DNA from: Colocasia esculenta
Taxonomy: Eukaryota; Streptophyta; Magnoliopsida; Alismatales; Araceae
Length of the DNA: 64,000 bases
Assembly: GCA_014218235.1 (NCBI GenBank)
Contig: CM024753.1
Coordinates: 174,320,348-174,384,347, forward strand
Direction: 5' to 3'
Shown: positions 1-10,292 of the stretch, one piece after another
How the letters are laid out: each line of letters starts with the position of its first letter
Position numbering within the stretch: position 1 is the first letter of the stretch
Position numbers and translations under genes: made by a program
The notes under the pieces: generated by a model
The model's database searches: none
Told to the model about the DNA's origin: nothing
The model's input: only the letters and a program-made list of their open reading frames with translations

Positions 1-150
1 GTTCCTAGGCCATCAGGGCCTCCAGCTGAAGTTCCTAGGCCATCAGGGCCTCCAGCAGAAGTCTCTCGGCCAACAGGGCCGCCAGTTCAAGGGTCAGGGC
101 CATCAGGGCCATCAGTTGTAAGGTCACCCGGACCAGTGGCAGCCTCAGGG
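1..150 (+). repeat. 30-bp tandem repeat coding a Pro/Gly-rich decapeptide
   Basis: About four imperfect 30-bp units begin at the first base. Read in frame 1 they code repeats of the form VPRPSGPPAE, then VSRPTGPPVQ and GSGPSGPSVV. The repeat keeps frame, which suggests it was once part of a low-complexity, proline-rich segment of the protein that continues into the frames below. The array starts before the window. Confidence 0.7.
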
Positions 151-183
151 TCTTCAGGACCCTCTCCTGCAGTCAGAGAAAGT

Positions 184-1734
184 CAGGCCAAAGGAAAAGA
201 GCCATGTCAGTCTCCAAGGCCCCTGAATCTTCATCTCTTGCCACTCCAACCCTCTCCACACCTTCATCTCCTCCTACTGCACCTCCTGCTCCACCAACCA
301 TAAAACATCCCATGCCTCGCACCCAACCTTCCTCATCCTCTACTTCATCTCAACCCTCCTTCTCACCTACTCCAGCTCACATCTCAGCTTCTCCTCATTA
401 ACTCCTCAACCTTCACCTATTAAAATTCAACATCTCATCTCAACCAACCTCTTCCTTTAATCCTAAACACTTTTTCTATCCTCCTACTCCTCCTAATTCT
501 GTTATCTTTCCTCCAGTGAAACCTCTGCCTCTTGGTATTTTTGACACCAATGTTCCAGACCATTTTGAAAGGAACACTCTCCTCACCATTCTTTCCACAG
601 CCTCTCACATTCACAGGACTGACCCTCCTAGTCCTGTCTTGAAAAAGAGAAAACCTCTTCCTCTCTAAGCACTCCTTCTGCTTCTCTCTACCCTCCTTTA
701 TGGTACTCTCTTACCCTTGATCCTAAGAGAAGACCTATCTACAAAGAATACCTCCAGAAATGCATTCTTTCTACCATTTATGGTATTCCTTTTCTCAACC
801 TCTCCGAACACCTGGCCATTGTTCTCCCTTTTACTCAGATATCTCAAGCTTTCAAATCCAAAATCTTTGAGGGCACTGAGTTCAAGACTGAAGATCAGTG
901 GGCAGCTATCAAAGGAAACAAGGCTCAGTACTCAAAATACCTGACTGCAAGGGCCGAATCTCTCTCTCTCAGAGCTCACCCACTCACCTTCTCTGAGTGG
1001 TTTATCTTCCAGCACAAGAACTCTTGGGGATCCTTCATTTTGAAGGAAATTCGCATTGCCAGAGCTTTTCAGCTGTACAGTGACTTCTGTTACTTGAACA
1101 AAATTCCAGAAGTTCAGTTTTGCCAGTTCACTTCGCAGATTACTGTGCTGCAATCAGAAACCCCTCTCAACCTTCCTCTTAAAGTAGACTTTGTCTCCTT
1201 CAAGGTTGATTTTCCAGTTCTTCTGCCGAAGCTGCACTCTTTAGTGTTTGATTCAGATGCTGGGTCTCATGCTTTAGATATGTTTGCAAGACAGTTGGGC
1301 CGGATGTCGCCAAGCAGGGCCGATCTCCTTCTTTCTTGCGGTTCATCTTCAGAGAATATCACTCTGGCCGCATGTCTTCTCAGACCTTAGCTCCACTCAT
1401 TTCTGAGTGTGAAAGACTCACCTCATCAGAATGGGAGCTTCTCTATCGGGCATCTTATCAGCAATTGGAAGCTATCAATCAAGATCTAGTCAGTCAGAGG
1501 AAGCCTGCTCTTTCTGCCGAAGCCTTTATGGATCTAAATTCCATCGCACCCATACCAGAGCTCTATGCTGTATGGGCATCTAGATATTCTGCTTTCTATG
1601 CCTTAAAGCAGGATCTGTTAAATCAAAAGATTCACTATCCAATTTCCTTGGACAGATTTCTCCATAGGGCCAGTTTTGGCAAGAGTACTTACTACAGATT
1701 CATTTTGGACAAAACTCAGTATGGAGAATTTTAG
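184..1734 (+). pseudogene. Degenerate ORF just upstream of the copia 3' LTR (possible env-like ORF)
   Basis: No domain is recognised. A Ser/Thr/Pro-rich part (204-401) is followed by an open frame from about 662 to 1390 that has no in-frame start. After a frame change near 1320 the reading continues to a stop at 1734 (ends LDKTQYGEF). The middle part reads as an ordinary globular protein (for example EWFIFQHKNSWGSFILKEI). Sireviruses are known to carry an extra, env-like ORF between pol and the 3' LTR, and this piece occupies that place. The assignment is by position only; nothing here resembles an aspartic protease, RT, integrase or zinc knuckle. At least two frameshifts make it a pseudogene. 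Confidence 0.4.
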
Positions 1735-2037
1735 AGCAGCAAAGGCAACTCTACATTCAGAGGAACATCCCTTCCATGGGACCCTCCTTCTCAGTTGCTT
1801 CTGGCGTTTTTCTACAACTTTTTGAGGATCTTGAGATCAAGGCATGGGCTGTTATCTCACAGCATGCCTCCTTGTTATCTCCTCTGTATTATCTTTCTCC
1901 ATCTTAATAAAAATCTTTCTCTCTTCTTTGTCTCACAGCTTATCTTTTTGCCTAATGACAAAATGGGGGAGACAACTAACGTAAATCTGAAAAACATATT
2001 TCATTTTTTTATGATGTTTAGTATATTTTGTCATCAT

Positions 2038-2052
2038 CAAAAAGGGGGAGAT
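2038..2052 (+). other. Polypurine tract of the copia element
   Basis: The run AAAAAGGGGGAGAT lies directly before the TG that starts the LTR and after TTGTCATCATC, the standard plus-strand primer context of plant copia elements. Confidence 0.8.
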
Positions 2053-2281
2053 TGATGACCAAACTGTCCCCATAATAAATATTTCCATTTATTTATATAT
2101 TAATTTTGATGATTAACAAAATAACACTAATGGATTTCTTGAGCCTTGAGAACAGGAAGCAAAAGAAAAATGAAAGATCAAGACAATCTGGTAAGTCCCA
2201 TCATTTCTATCCAAGTCCCTGTAACGACTTCTTTGATAAGCAGAACGACTTCCTCTTTGACCGGAACACTCAAATCGTTAC

Positions 2282-3050
2282 CGTAACGATTTCTTTAGAA
2301 CTCGCAACGACTCTCTAGCCGTAACGACTTCTTTAGACCTCGTAACGATTTCTTTAGAACTCGCAACGACTCTCTAGCCGTAACGACTTCTTTAGACCTC
2401 GTAACGATTTCTTTAGAACTCGCAACGACTCTCTAGCCGTAACGACTTCTTTAGACCTCGTAACGATTTCTTTAGAACTCGCAACGACTCTCTAGCCGTA
2501 ACGACTTCTTTAGACCTCGTAACGATTTCTTTAGAACTCGCAACGACTCTCTAGCCGTAACGACTTCTTTAGACCTCGTAACGATTTCTTTAGAACTCGC
2601 AACGACTCTATAGTCATAACGATTTCTTTAGAATTCATAACGATTTCGTGTAACGATTTCTTTACAACTTGATAGTCATAACGACTTCTTTACAACTCGA
2701 TAGTCATAACGATTTCGTGTAACGATTTCTTTAGAATTCATAACGATTTCGTGTAACGATTTCTTTACAACTTGATAGTCATAACGACTTCTTTACAACT
2801 CGATAGTCATAACGATTTCGTGTAACGATTTCTTTACAACTTGATAGTCATAACGATTTCTTTACAACTCGATAGTCATAACGATTTCGTGTAACGATTT
2901 CTTTATTAGTCATAACGATTTCTTGCAACGATTTCTTTAGAACTCGCAACGACTTGCCTGTTGTAACGGCTTCATAAGTTATCACAACGATTTCTTTACA
3001 GTTCATAACGACTTGCTATAATTCATAACGATTTCATAAGTTATGAAGTC
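2282..3050 (+). repeat. 59-bp tandem array plus degenerate derivatives in the copia LTR
   Basis: Five complete 59-bp units begin at 2282, 2341, 2400, 2459 and 2518, with a partial unit at 2577. They are almost identical. Each contains the core GTAACGA(C/T)TTCTTTAGA twice plus CGCAACGACTCTCTAG. From 2616 to about 3050 the same core recurs in older, irregular spacing (TTTACAACTTGATAGTCATAA variants). Position in the first half of the LTR suggests U3 enhancer-type repeats; this is inference. Confidence 0.9.
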
Positions 3051-3817
3051 AGCAAGATTCTTTTTATCGAATTTCTTGATGCATCAGTATAATGCTTTTA
3101 ATAGCGTTGAAAAGTCAAAGTCATATCTTGTCCGTTGACTGCTATGCATTAAATGCTCTCCGATCGTATCTCCCATGCATGCAGACAATATCTTCCATTT
3201 CTATGCTACTCTGTCTACGTACTTTTTGGGACAGAAAGGAGCTTTGCTATATACTGCAATATCTGTTCCCTCTCAACTAACAATAGACAGCAGTCCTAGC
3301 TGTCTTCTATTTATTGATGATTTGCTTACAGATATCTGACAAGACTCATTGGACAACGTTGGACACAAGATACAAAGTTCTATGTCATCTCTTTGGCGTG
3401 TACACCAGGATAAAAGACTGACGATCAGAAGCTTCCTCAGTGACCAGTCTAACGTACACAAGGATAAGAGACAACGGACACTTAACGTTCGAATTTGAAT
3501 CAGCAGTTTAAATAGAAGACTCAAGACGAAAAGAAGGGTGGAGTGCAACATCGCTTGATTTTAGAAGCAAAAAGAAATCCATCTCTCACAATCTTTAGAA
3601 TTTGAAGAAGAGCGAAGCCTCCACTCCAAACCTTGTTCTAAGCTCTTAGCTCTCTGTGCTCAAAGAAATCTTCTCTTTTGGAAGAGCCTGTGTGGTCCTT
3701 GGAGAGAAAAACCTTGTTAAATCTCTCTCTCTCTCGGGGCTTAGGAGCTTCAGTGTGTAGCTGGTCAAGCTAGAGTCTGAAGCCTGTTTCCACACTCTTT
3801 TCTTATTAGATTGTGTT

Positions 3818-3962
3818 CCCTTCTGGACGAAGGAAGACCTGGTGGTATCCAGGGTGGCTGTTGTACCCTTCTGGACGAAGGAAGACCTGGTGGTATCCAG
3901 GGTGGTTGTTGTACCCTTCAGGCTGAAGGAAGACCAGTTGAGGCTGGGTGTAAGGATCCTTA
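3818..3962 (+). repeat. 48-bp tandem repeat, about three copies
   Basis: Units start at 3818, 3866 and 3914 with CCCTTCTGGACGAAGGAAGA or CCCTTCAGGCTGAAGGAAGA. The first two are almost identical; the third is diverged and incomplete. They lie in the U5-side part of the copia LTR. Confidence 0.85.
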
Positions 3963-4219
3963 AGGGGATTGTACCCTTGGTAGTAAAATCCTGAGGTATT
4001 GCTCAGGGACTGGACGTAGGTCTCCTGTGGAGAGGAGTTCCGAACCAGGATAAAAATCCTTGTGTCTTGTGGTTGTGTTTTGTGTGATTGTTGTCTTGTT
4101 TGCTCTAACTCTAACCTTGTTATTAAGTTGTGCAATCTTTTCAGTAAACAGGTTTTAATCAAACATCGAAGTTTTAATAACCCATTCACCCCCCCTCTGG
4201 GCTAGCTAGCTGGGCAACA

Positions 4220-5100
4220 CGAACTTCGCTAGTGTAAGGGTAGAGGACGAGCGTCTCCCCGGTTGCCCAGACTATTGGCAGACTTCCTAAACACTTTTTC
4301 CCTTCTTCCCCACGGTATGTTTTAGGGTCAAGGCAAGGCAACGATCAACTAAAGAGGAAGTCGCCGAAAGCCACCTCGGGTGAAGGCACCACTCAAGTAC
4401 GTCCAGTCTCAGGCTGGCACACCCAAGACTTGTTAATGAATTCTCAATGATGGCCAAGTAATTGAAGGATCCAAACACCATATTTTTCCAATTAGAGCGG
4501 ATCCCCTTCGTTCCGCGCGTCTTTTTAGAAGGGACTATGCCGGGTTGCAGTCCTCATTTCAAAATCTAAAAAAACTAGAACATTTCAAAATCTAAAAAAA
4601 TTGAATACTCCAAAATCCAAAATTCAAAAATTTTTGAATATTCTAAAATCCAAAAAAATTGAATATTCTAAAATCTAAAAAAATTGAATACTTCAAAATC
4701 CAAAAAAAAAATTGAATATTTTCAAAACAAAACAAAAATCACATATGCCGAAACCCAAAAGAAAATCGAATATCTCAAAAAAGAATCATTTGCTTGAATG
4801 CATTAAGTGTGTGTTCATCTTTTAATTTTCCTGCTAGCATTTGCATGTTTGCATGTTGCACTTTAATGGGTCGTTTCTTTATTTTTCACCTTATTTAATA
4901 AAAGGCTCAACCCCTTGACAATATCATGAAGCCAAACACCGTTAATATGCAGGGGGCTAAGCCAGAATAGACATTTAACTTGTTTGTTCGAGTGGTTTTT
5001 CAGGTACAAAGAGAAGAGGCATATGCACATCTATGTATATCAAGGCCAAAAGGGGGGCCAACCCCAAAGTACATCATAAAGTACCCCACTAGGTACACAT
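4220..5100. other. Noncoding spacer of Tat-A with A-rich short repeats
   Basis: No gene is seen. From about 4545 to 4780 there are irregular repeats of AAAATCTAAAAAAATTGAAT type. A comparable A-rich block occurs at 38400-38600 in Tat-B and a shorter one near 52545-52590. The rest is unremarkable noncoding DNA. Confidence 0.6.
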
Positions 5101-5129
5101 GTCATGAAAAAGCAAAGAAAAGGGGTACA

Positions 5130-6810
5130 TGTCAGGTGGCCTAGCTCTCGCCACCACTCTCTGTCGATCGGTGCTGTCGGCTACTCTCGGCCTCTCCAGG
5201 GTCAGCAGTCGAACGGGGGGCAGGAGGCCTCATGGAGGCATGAGAATCGGTCGACCCCTGGGCTGCGCGTGCCTCCTAGACGTTCCTCTGGTACTGAGAG
5301 GAAGTCACTAAGTAACTACCTGAGTATGTGCTGCCCCCCCCTCCCTCACAGCGCGCTCTTGTCCACGACAGTACCGCTCCTCTGCCTCCCGCAGCAGGTG
5401 CTTGGAGACACCTAGACTCGCGCGAGCCTCCACTACCTACTGGGTCAAGCGCTCACCTTCCTCGAACCACCGGCTGCGCTCCCCCTCCCAGCGGCTGCAC
5501 TCCTCAGTCCACCGGCTGCGCTCGTGACCTCCCTCTTCCACCCACTGCGCGCGCTCCCGCTCGCTCTCCCTACGCTCTACGGAGAGCGTAATCCGCAACT
5601 CCGCAGCCTTGAGAGGGAGATCTGCGTCACGCTGGGAGACTTGGGTACGCAGCTCGTATAGCTACTGCGTTAGCCCAGTCACCTCAGCAGTCGCAAGTGT
5701 CACCTGGGAGAGGGCGGTCTGAAGCTCGACAGACTGCAAGCAAATTAGACACAAGTAAGTATTTTGCAATTCAATTCATATATGTATCTAACCAAGCTAC
5801 TTACTCATGCAGTGAGGTCACGCTCAGCCGCCTCCGCCCTAGCCACTACTGTTGCCAACTGATCCCGGAGCGAGGATACCTCCAGGTCTGCTGCACTCCT
5901 GCTCGTGGAAGCACCTGCTGTGCCGATGCGCTCCAAAGTCATCTGCGACACACGCTGCACAAATCAGAAGTCAAGTCAGCACACGGTAAGGTAAAATAAA
6001 GCAAAGGTATGATCACCTAAACTTACCAGAGCATCTAGAGCCTCACGTGCCTCCGCCAACTGTACCTCTGTGCCTGCAGCTAGGTGCGCAGTGTGTCAAT
6101 TAAGGTCGTCCCGAGCATCCTGCACATGCACATACATGTTAGGATATCATGCTAATCATGTTGAGCAAGTAAAGTTTAAGAAGTGCATACCCTCGCCGGC
6201 CTCATGAAGTCCCTGCCCCCCGTACTCCTTCTGGAAATGCTGGAGGTACGTAAGGCTGTCGGAAGCATCTAACTCCACCAGGTGCTCGCCGCACTGCCAG
6301 TCAGCAAAATGGTCGGGGAAGCGCAGACACCAGTCCACCGTCTTCGCTTTCCCACGTGTCCTCCGCCCAACCCCCTTGGGCTCCATCTCGTCATGCCACA
6401 CCTGGTGCAGCCCTAGCATCCTCATGGCCAACCGTAGGCGAAGTGGCTCAATCTCGTTCAGGCAGTGGACCCACAGGTCCCGCCCAAAACGAGGTCGTCT
6501 GCTCTCCACCCATGGCTGACCATCATCCTGCATACCCATGTAGGGCTGCCACACAACCTGCGCGCATGCATATGTCAATCACAAGTTACAAATAATATTA
6601 AATGCATGAAGAAGGGATGAGGAAGCATATATACCAGGAGGGCCGGGAAGTCCTGGATGTCTCGACGGAGGGTGTCGAGCTGGAGCGAGAAGGATGTTGT
6701 CGTTACTACGGGCAGCGACCTCCGAGCAAGGGGCAATGCGTGGGGGCGCACCTCGGTCGCCCTCTCTAAGGGAATGTAGTAGTAACACCACACATGCATG
6801 CATGCACACA
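5130..6810 (-). pseudogene. Plant mobile domain (PMD) gene of Tat-A, C-terminal exons
   Basis: Minus-strand exons match those of the Tat-B PMD gene. Exon 3 (about 6810-6635) reads VWCYYYIPLERATEV then PLARRSLPVV and ends at a GTATAT donor. Exon 4 (6557-6191) follows a GCGCGCAG acceptor and reads VVWQPYMGMQDDGQPW, then FGRDLWVHCLNEIEPL, then LGLHQVWHDEM; it ends at GTATGC. Further minus-strand exons down to about 5130 give Glu/Arg-rich, coiled-coil-like sequence with several in-frame stops. In the family this region is the second half of the PMD. PMD proteins are plant-specific and many copies are carried by transposons; the biochemical role here is unknown. The N-terminal exons are not upstream but inverted next door at 6884-8197, so this gene cannot be made as a unit. 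Confidence 0.7.
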
Positions 6811-6883
6811 ATGATTAGTTTGACTAACAATTTAAATGCAGGAAAGAAAAGGAGCTCAAAGGCAAAAGAACTATACTTGAAGG

Positions 6884-8197
6884 ATGACGAAGGCATCGGC
6901 GGCGAAGCGTCGATGGCAGGAAGGCACGTCGGCGGAGGAAAGGGACTCGCCGGCACCGGAGGTGGAGACGCCGAGCACGGCAGCCAGAGCCATGGTGGCC
7001 GAGCTCTTAGGCACCTGTGGTGAACTTGTGATGGTGCGAGCGGAAGAGGCGCCGGCAACAGAAGGAGCGGGGGAAACGACGGAGGAAGAGGAGGAAGGCG
7101 CAGAGGATGACGGTGAGGAAGCGAGGAGGTGGAGGTGAAGCCACCTCGGATGGGAAGCTCCCCCTCGGCCCGACTCGGTAAGTGTTGAAACTTAAGCCCT
7201 TAACTCGAGGTAGGAAGAGGAGGGGAGAAGCCATCGGCGCCGGAGAGGGTGAGTGTGTGAATCGCGTCGACTTCAGTCGACACGCTTCACGATGTTGAAT
7301 CGCGGCGGCTTAAGCCGCCGCGTTTCAACATTAAACGCGGCCAACACAGCAGACACTTTTCAAAATTGAACCGCGATCGCTGTGTTGGACGCGATTCAAA
7401 AGGCTGCCTGAGAAGGGGAGATTTGGCCTGATTTTGCACAGCTTTTGATCCTTTGATGTATGCTGACTTGTGTGTGCTTTGTGCAGGGAATTATGAAGCC
7501 GAGGACCCAGTGGCCTTTGGTCTTAGCGGTGTATCAGGGGCTCCCAGACTTCCAGAGGGAGCGAGTCCGGGGGATGGGGTTTGGGCCGAACTTGGAGATC
7601 GAGCCCTTCTATGTTGACAGCCTCCTGATACAGGCCCTGAGAGAGAGATGGGACCAGGTGAGCAGAGCGTTCTTGTTTCCATGGGGGCACATGGTGCCCA
7701 CCCTAGAGGATGTCACCCAGATCATGGGACTCAGGGTGGATGGGGAGGCAGTGACAGGGGTCACTTACGTTGACTACACGGAGTTCACACAGGACCTGTT
7801 GGGGCTGGATCCCAAGGGTGCAGATGATCTCGGCGACCGGAGGATGGTCGACCGAGTAGAGCTGTTAGAGAGCCTAGGCCTTAGGGGGGCGAGGAGACAC
7901 TGCAGGAGTTTGTGCAGTGTGCAACAGGGCTGGCCAGGGCGGTGTACAGCCAGGACCCCGAGGACCAGAAGCGAGTGGACTGGGATCTTAGGAGGTTCTT
8001 GGTTCTTTTCTTGGGGAAGATGCTATTGACGACAAAGGGGGACGACATCCATTGCCGATTCTTGGAGATCCTAGAGGACCTAGAGAGGGTAGGTCAGTAT
8101 GCATGGAGTGTGGCCTTCTTGGCGCACACCTTTGCAGACCTCTCCAGTGGCACTGGCCGGAGACGACTGTCGGTGGATTTGCGCCCTTGGGCAAGAG
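6884..8197 (+). pseudogene. Inverted PMD exons 1-2 of Tat-A
   Basis: Exon 2 begins after a TTTGTGCAG acceptor at 7486 and reads MKPRTQWPLVLAVYQGLPDF, then LFPWGHMVPTLEDVTQIMGL. This aligns along its length with Tat-B exon 2 (LPWGHMIPNLEDVSRITGL). A frameshift near 7890 moves the reading to LARAVYSQDPEDQKRVDWDL, and another near 8150 leads to TTVGGFAPLG at the exon end. A likely exon 1 starts at 6884 (MTKASAAKRRWQEG, then acidic), similar in style and place to Tat-B exon 1. Both exons lie on the plus strand while exons 3 onward of the same gene lie on the minus strand, so an inversion is inferred. Exon 2 is certain as PMD; exon 1 is moderate. Confidence 0.75.
7258..7415. repeat. CG-dyad array in the PMD intron of Tat-A
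   Basis: Several dyads lie between exon 1 and exon 2. The strongest, near 7293-7326, has arms TTGAATCGCGGCGGCTT and AAGCCGCCGCGTTTCAA, matching at 16 of 17 positions. Neighbours are ATCGCGTCGAC/GTCGACACGC and CCGCGATCGC...GGACGCGATTC. Confidence 0.85.
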
Positions 8198-8330
8198 AGA
8201 GAAAAGTTGAGGGTGAGAGAGAGAAATAAGAGAGAATGGAGGAGAGTTGAGACAGAGATGAGAGGGAGAAAGTCGAAGGGAGGCGAAAAGAGCAGAAAGG
8301 TCGCGCCCTCGGGCGTTTTGTAGCCTCCGG
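8198..8330 (-). other. Purine-rich stretch, likely original 5' UTR side of the Tat-A PMD gene
   Basis: The plus strand is GAGAGA/GGGAG-rich, so the minus strand is pyrimidine-rich. In Tat-B a similar purine-rich plus-strand stretch (50247-50400) lies directly upstream of PMD exon 1. Here exon 1 is missing from this side, consistent with the inversion described for 6884-8197. Confidence 0.4.
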
Positions 8331-8336
8331 CGAGAT

Positions 8337-8590
8337 TAGAAATCGCGTCCTCTATAGTGGACTCGAATTTGAAACCGACTGCTTTAAATGCATCGGATAT
8401 GGACGACGCGATTCAGAACGACATCATTGCCCCGGTGTTGACTTCAAGGTGCGCAATTTTCAATTATTTGAAGTACAATTGAAATGCGTCGGGGATAGAA
8501 GACGTGATTAAAGTGAAACGCGGCGGATATGTTGGACGCGGATCAATAGGATATCCGCGGCATCTGCAGTGGACGTGATTCAAAAGGTTC
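8337..8590. repeat. CG-dyad array between the two antisense genes of Tat-A
   Basis: Four degenerate cassettes, for example GAAATCGCGTC...GGACTCGAATTTG, AAATGCGTCGG...AGACGTGATTA and AAACGCGGCGG...TGGACGCGGATC. Spacing is about 50-60 bp. No ORF is supported here. Confidence 0.75.
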
Positions 8591-8700
8591 ACCCGAGGAC
8601 TATTTTTGAGGAGAAAATCAAATTTTTTTGGATGATACAATCATGCATAAAGGGGCAATTTAGCCGTGTTAAGGATGATATATAAATTTTTATTGAGGAA

Positions 8701-10080
8701 TTAATTACGGCACTTACAAACGGCCACCTTGGGCCAGAGTTTCCCGAGCTCCCTTACATAACCCATCCAATCATCTTCTACCTCCTCCACATTTGAGACC
8801 GGCCTCCTGTAAGAGCAGACCTTCCAGAGTGCTTTAATTGTGTCCGCCTCCTTGCCATCGTTGTTCATCCCGATGTCCCGCCTTTTGATTGGTGAGAGGT
8901 GTGACGGCCCTTCAAAGTTGCGTCGTGGAAGCCCGAGCTGAGGAAGGCAGCGGTGTGGGTTGTAAAGTATGAACTCAGACACCCCGATCAATCTCAGGTC
9001 CACACCGGGTGCTAGCCGAGTATGCAGGTCCCTGGTAAGAAGAGGCACTGGAGTACAAGTAAAGGCGTTCCTTGGCATGCTTCGGAAGTGATCACGCCAA
9101 TCAGCCCGCGTCTTAAGTTGTGGCACCCGGTTAGCCACGCGCCCTTCCAGACCAACTATGTTGTCCAAGTGCTTGAGCGGACTCTTGGAGAAGATACGGA
9201 ATGAGCTAGAAACCTCATTGCTCAGATCATACTTAAAGTGTAGGTCAGTCCAACAAGTAATAGTATTGAACCATAAGGAGGCCTACCCAAGCTCACTGCC
9301 GTCAGTCCACTGTAGAGGACGGCTAGCACCGTCGGTCCCAGTCTTTCGCCCTCCTAGATGCCGCACACCGCGCTCAGCTAATCCTCTTCCAGGGTGTTGT
9401 CAATTGAGGGGAAGAGGAGTGCACCCGCCACGTAGATAGCTAACCCTCTCATCACTTTCTCCAGCATCTTGTTGTCTTCCACCTTGGGTATCTCTTTCAT
9501 GGTCCAGGCCGCCAATCTTTGCAGATTAATCCCTTTGTCGGTCCTGAGATCTTGGGCTGCCCTTGCTTCCATGAAACTCTCCAGCACTGCCTTGCTTGTA
9601 AAGCCTCTCGGCATGATCGTCATCTTGTCCTCCTCGCCTTGCTTCATCCGCTTCAAACCTAGCAAGATCTCAACCTCTTCCAGCAGGATGGTGGCCTCAA
9701 AAGTCTTAAAGAGGAAGGTATGGGTTTGAGGGTGCCACAGTTCAACTAATGCCCCCAGAGCCGCCCAATCTAGATGGATTTCGTGATATCTCTTGGCATG
9801 GACAGCAAGGCTATTGATTCCCCATTTTTTAAGGATGTTGGTCATGTCAAGACTGATGGAGGCAGTTAATTTTTGGAGCCATGGGAGGTGCATATAGTGT
9901 CGGTTGCCCGGGAAAAGGGGATAGTCCTGTGGCATGGATATGATGTGCATGAGTGGGTTGGACATGATAGATATGGCGCATGTGCATGGGGGTATGGTCA
10001 TGGCATGGTCATAGCATGGCATGGGAGAGGCGCATGGATCATGGGAGAGCATGAGAGAGGAAGAGAAAAAAAAAGAGAAG

Positions 10081-10121
<41 letters not shown>

Positions 10122-10292
10122 AGCAAGAACTCATTAAGAGCTTGAAGAACATGAAGAACACATCAAACCATTGCTAGAAATCAAAATCACATACCAATTT
10201 AGCCAAAACCAACTTGCAGATGTGTCCCTCCACTTGGCTAAGTCTTTGAAATCCCTCCACTCTTGGCCTCTTGGAGGAGGAAGCATCACCAT
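8701..10292 (-). pseudogene. DUF7745-like gene of Tat-A, degenerate
   Basis: The main exon runs 9926-8701 after a CCACAG acceptor. It reads DYPLFPGNRHYMHLPWLQ, then LVELWHPQTHTFLF and ATILLEEVEILLGLKRMKQG, closely matching the intact Tat-B copy (LAELWHPQTHTFIF, ATILLEELELMLGLPMFKRG). The frame stops at 9378 and again twice before a frameshift near 9190 restores the match (LKYDLSNEVSSSFRIFSKSP, then VGLEGRVANRVPQLKTRADW, SEFILYNPHRC). The end is at 8701. A possible first exon at 10292-10195 (MVMLPPPRGQEWRDF) ends at a GTATGT donor, but it does not resemble Tat-B exon 1 and its phase is unsure. Function of the family is not established. The copy is dead through stops and a frameshift. Confidence 0.7.
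9930..10120. repeat. CATG-rich and (GA)n simple repeats
   Basis: The plus strand shows repeated CATG-containing words (GCATGGCATGG type) from about 9930 to 10050, then a run of some 15 GA dinucleotides ending near 10116. On the minus strand this is a CT tract within the intron of the DUF7745-like pseudogene. Confidence 0.85.

Larger units (their letters stand above)
1..4219 (+). mobile_element. Ty1/copia (Sirevirus-like) retrotransposon, 3' part
   Basis: The window opens inside the 3' half of a copia-type element. A degenerate reading frame leads into a TCATCATC plus AAAAAGGGGGAGAT polypurine tract, followed by an LTR starting TGATGACC. The LTR ends with the copia signature ATTCACCCCCCCTCT inside a CCCA/TGGG stem, then GGGCAACA. 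The LTR tips form an inverted repeat with 6 of 8 positions matching. Gag, integrase, RT and the 5' LTR would lie upstream of the window, so lineage rests on the 3' end only. The right-hand target duplication would be CGAAC at 4220-4224, but its partner is outside. Confidence 0.7.
2053..4219 (+). repeat. Copia 3' LTR (about 2.17 kb)
   Basis: The LTR runs from TGATGACC to GGGCAACA. Its first 1 kb is dominated by tandem repeats, and a TATA-like TTTAAATAG lies near 3507. A pyrimidine-rich stretch follows near 3720, and a second small tandem array lies at 3818-3962. The end carries CCCATTCACCCCCCCTCTGGG, typical of plant copia LTRs. Length is at the upper end for copia, partly because of the internal repeats. 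Confidence 0.7.

Noticed and set aside
2282..3050. CRISPR-like regular repeats
   Set aside because: Direct tandem repeats without unique spacers, inside a plant LTR.
5104..5591. Plus-strand ORFs of about 60-100 codons
   Set aside because: They are on the opposite strand of the coiled-coil exons of the Tat-A PMD pseudogene and have no support.
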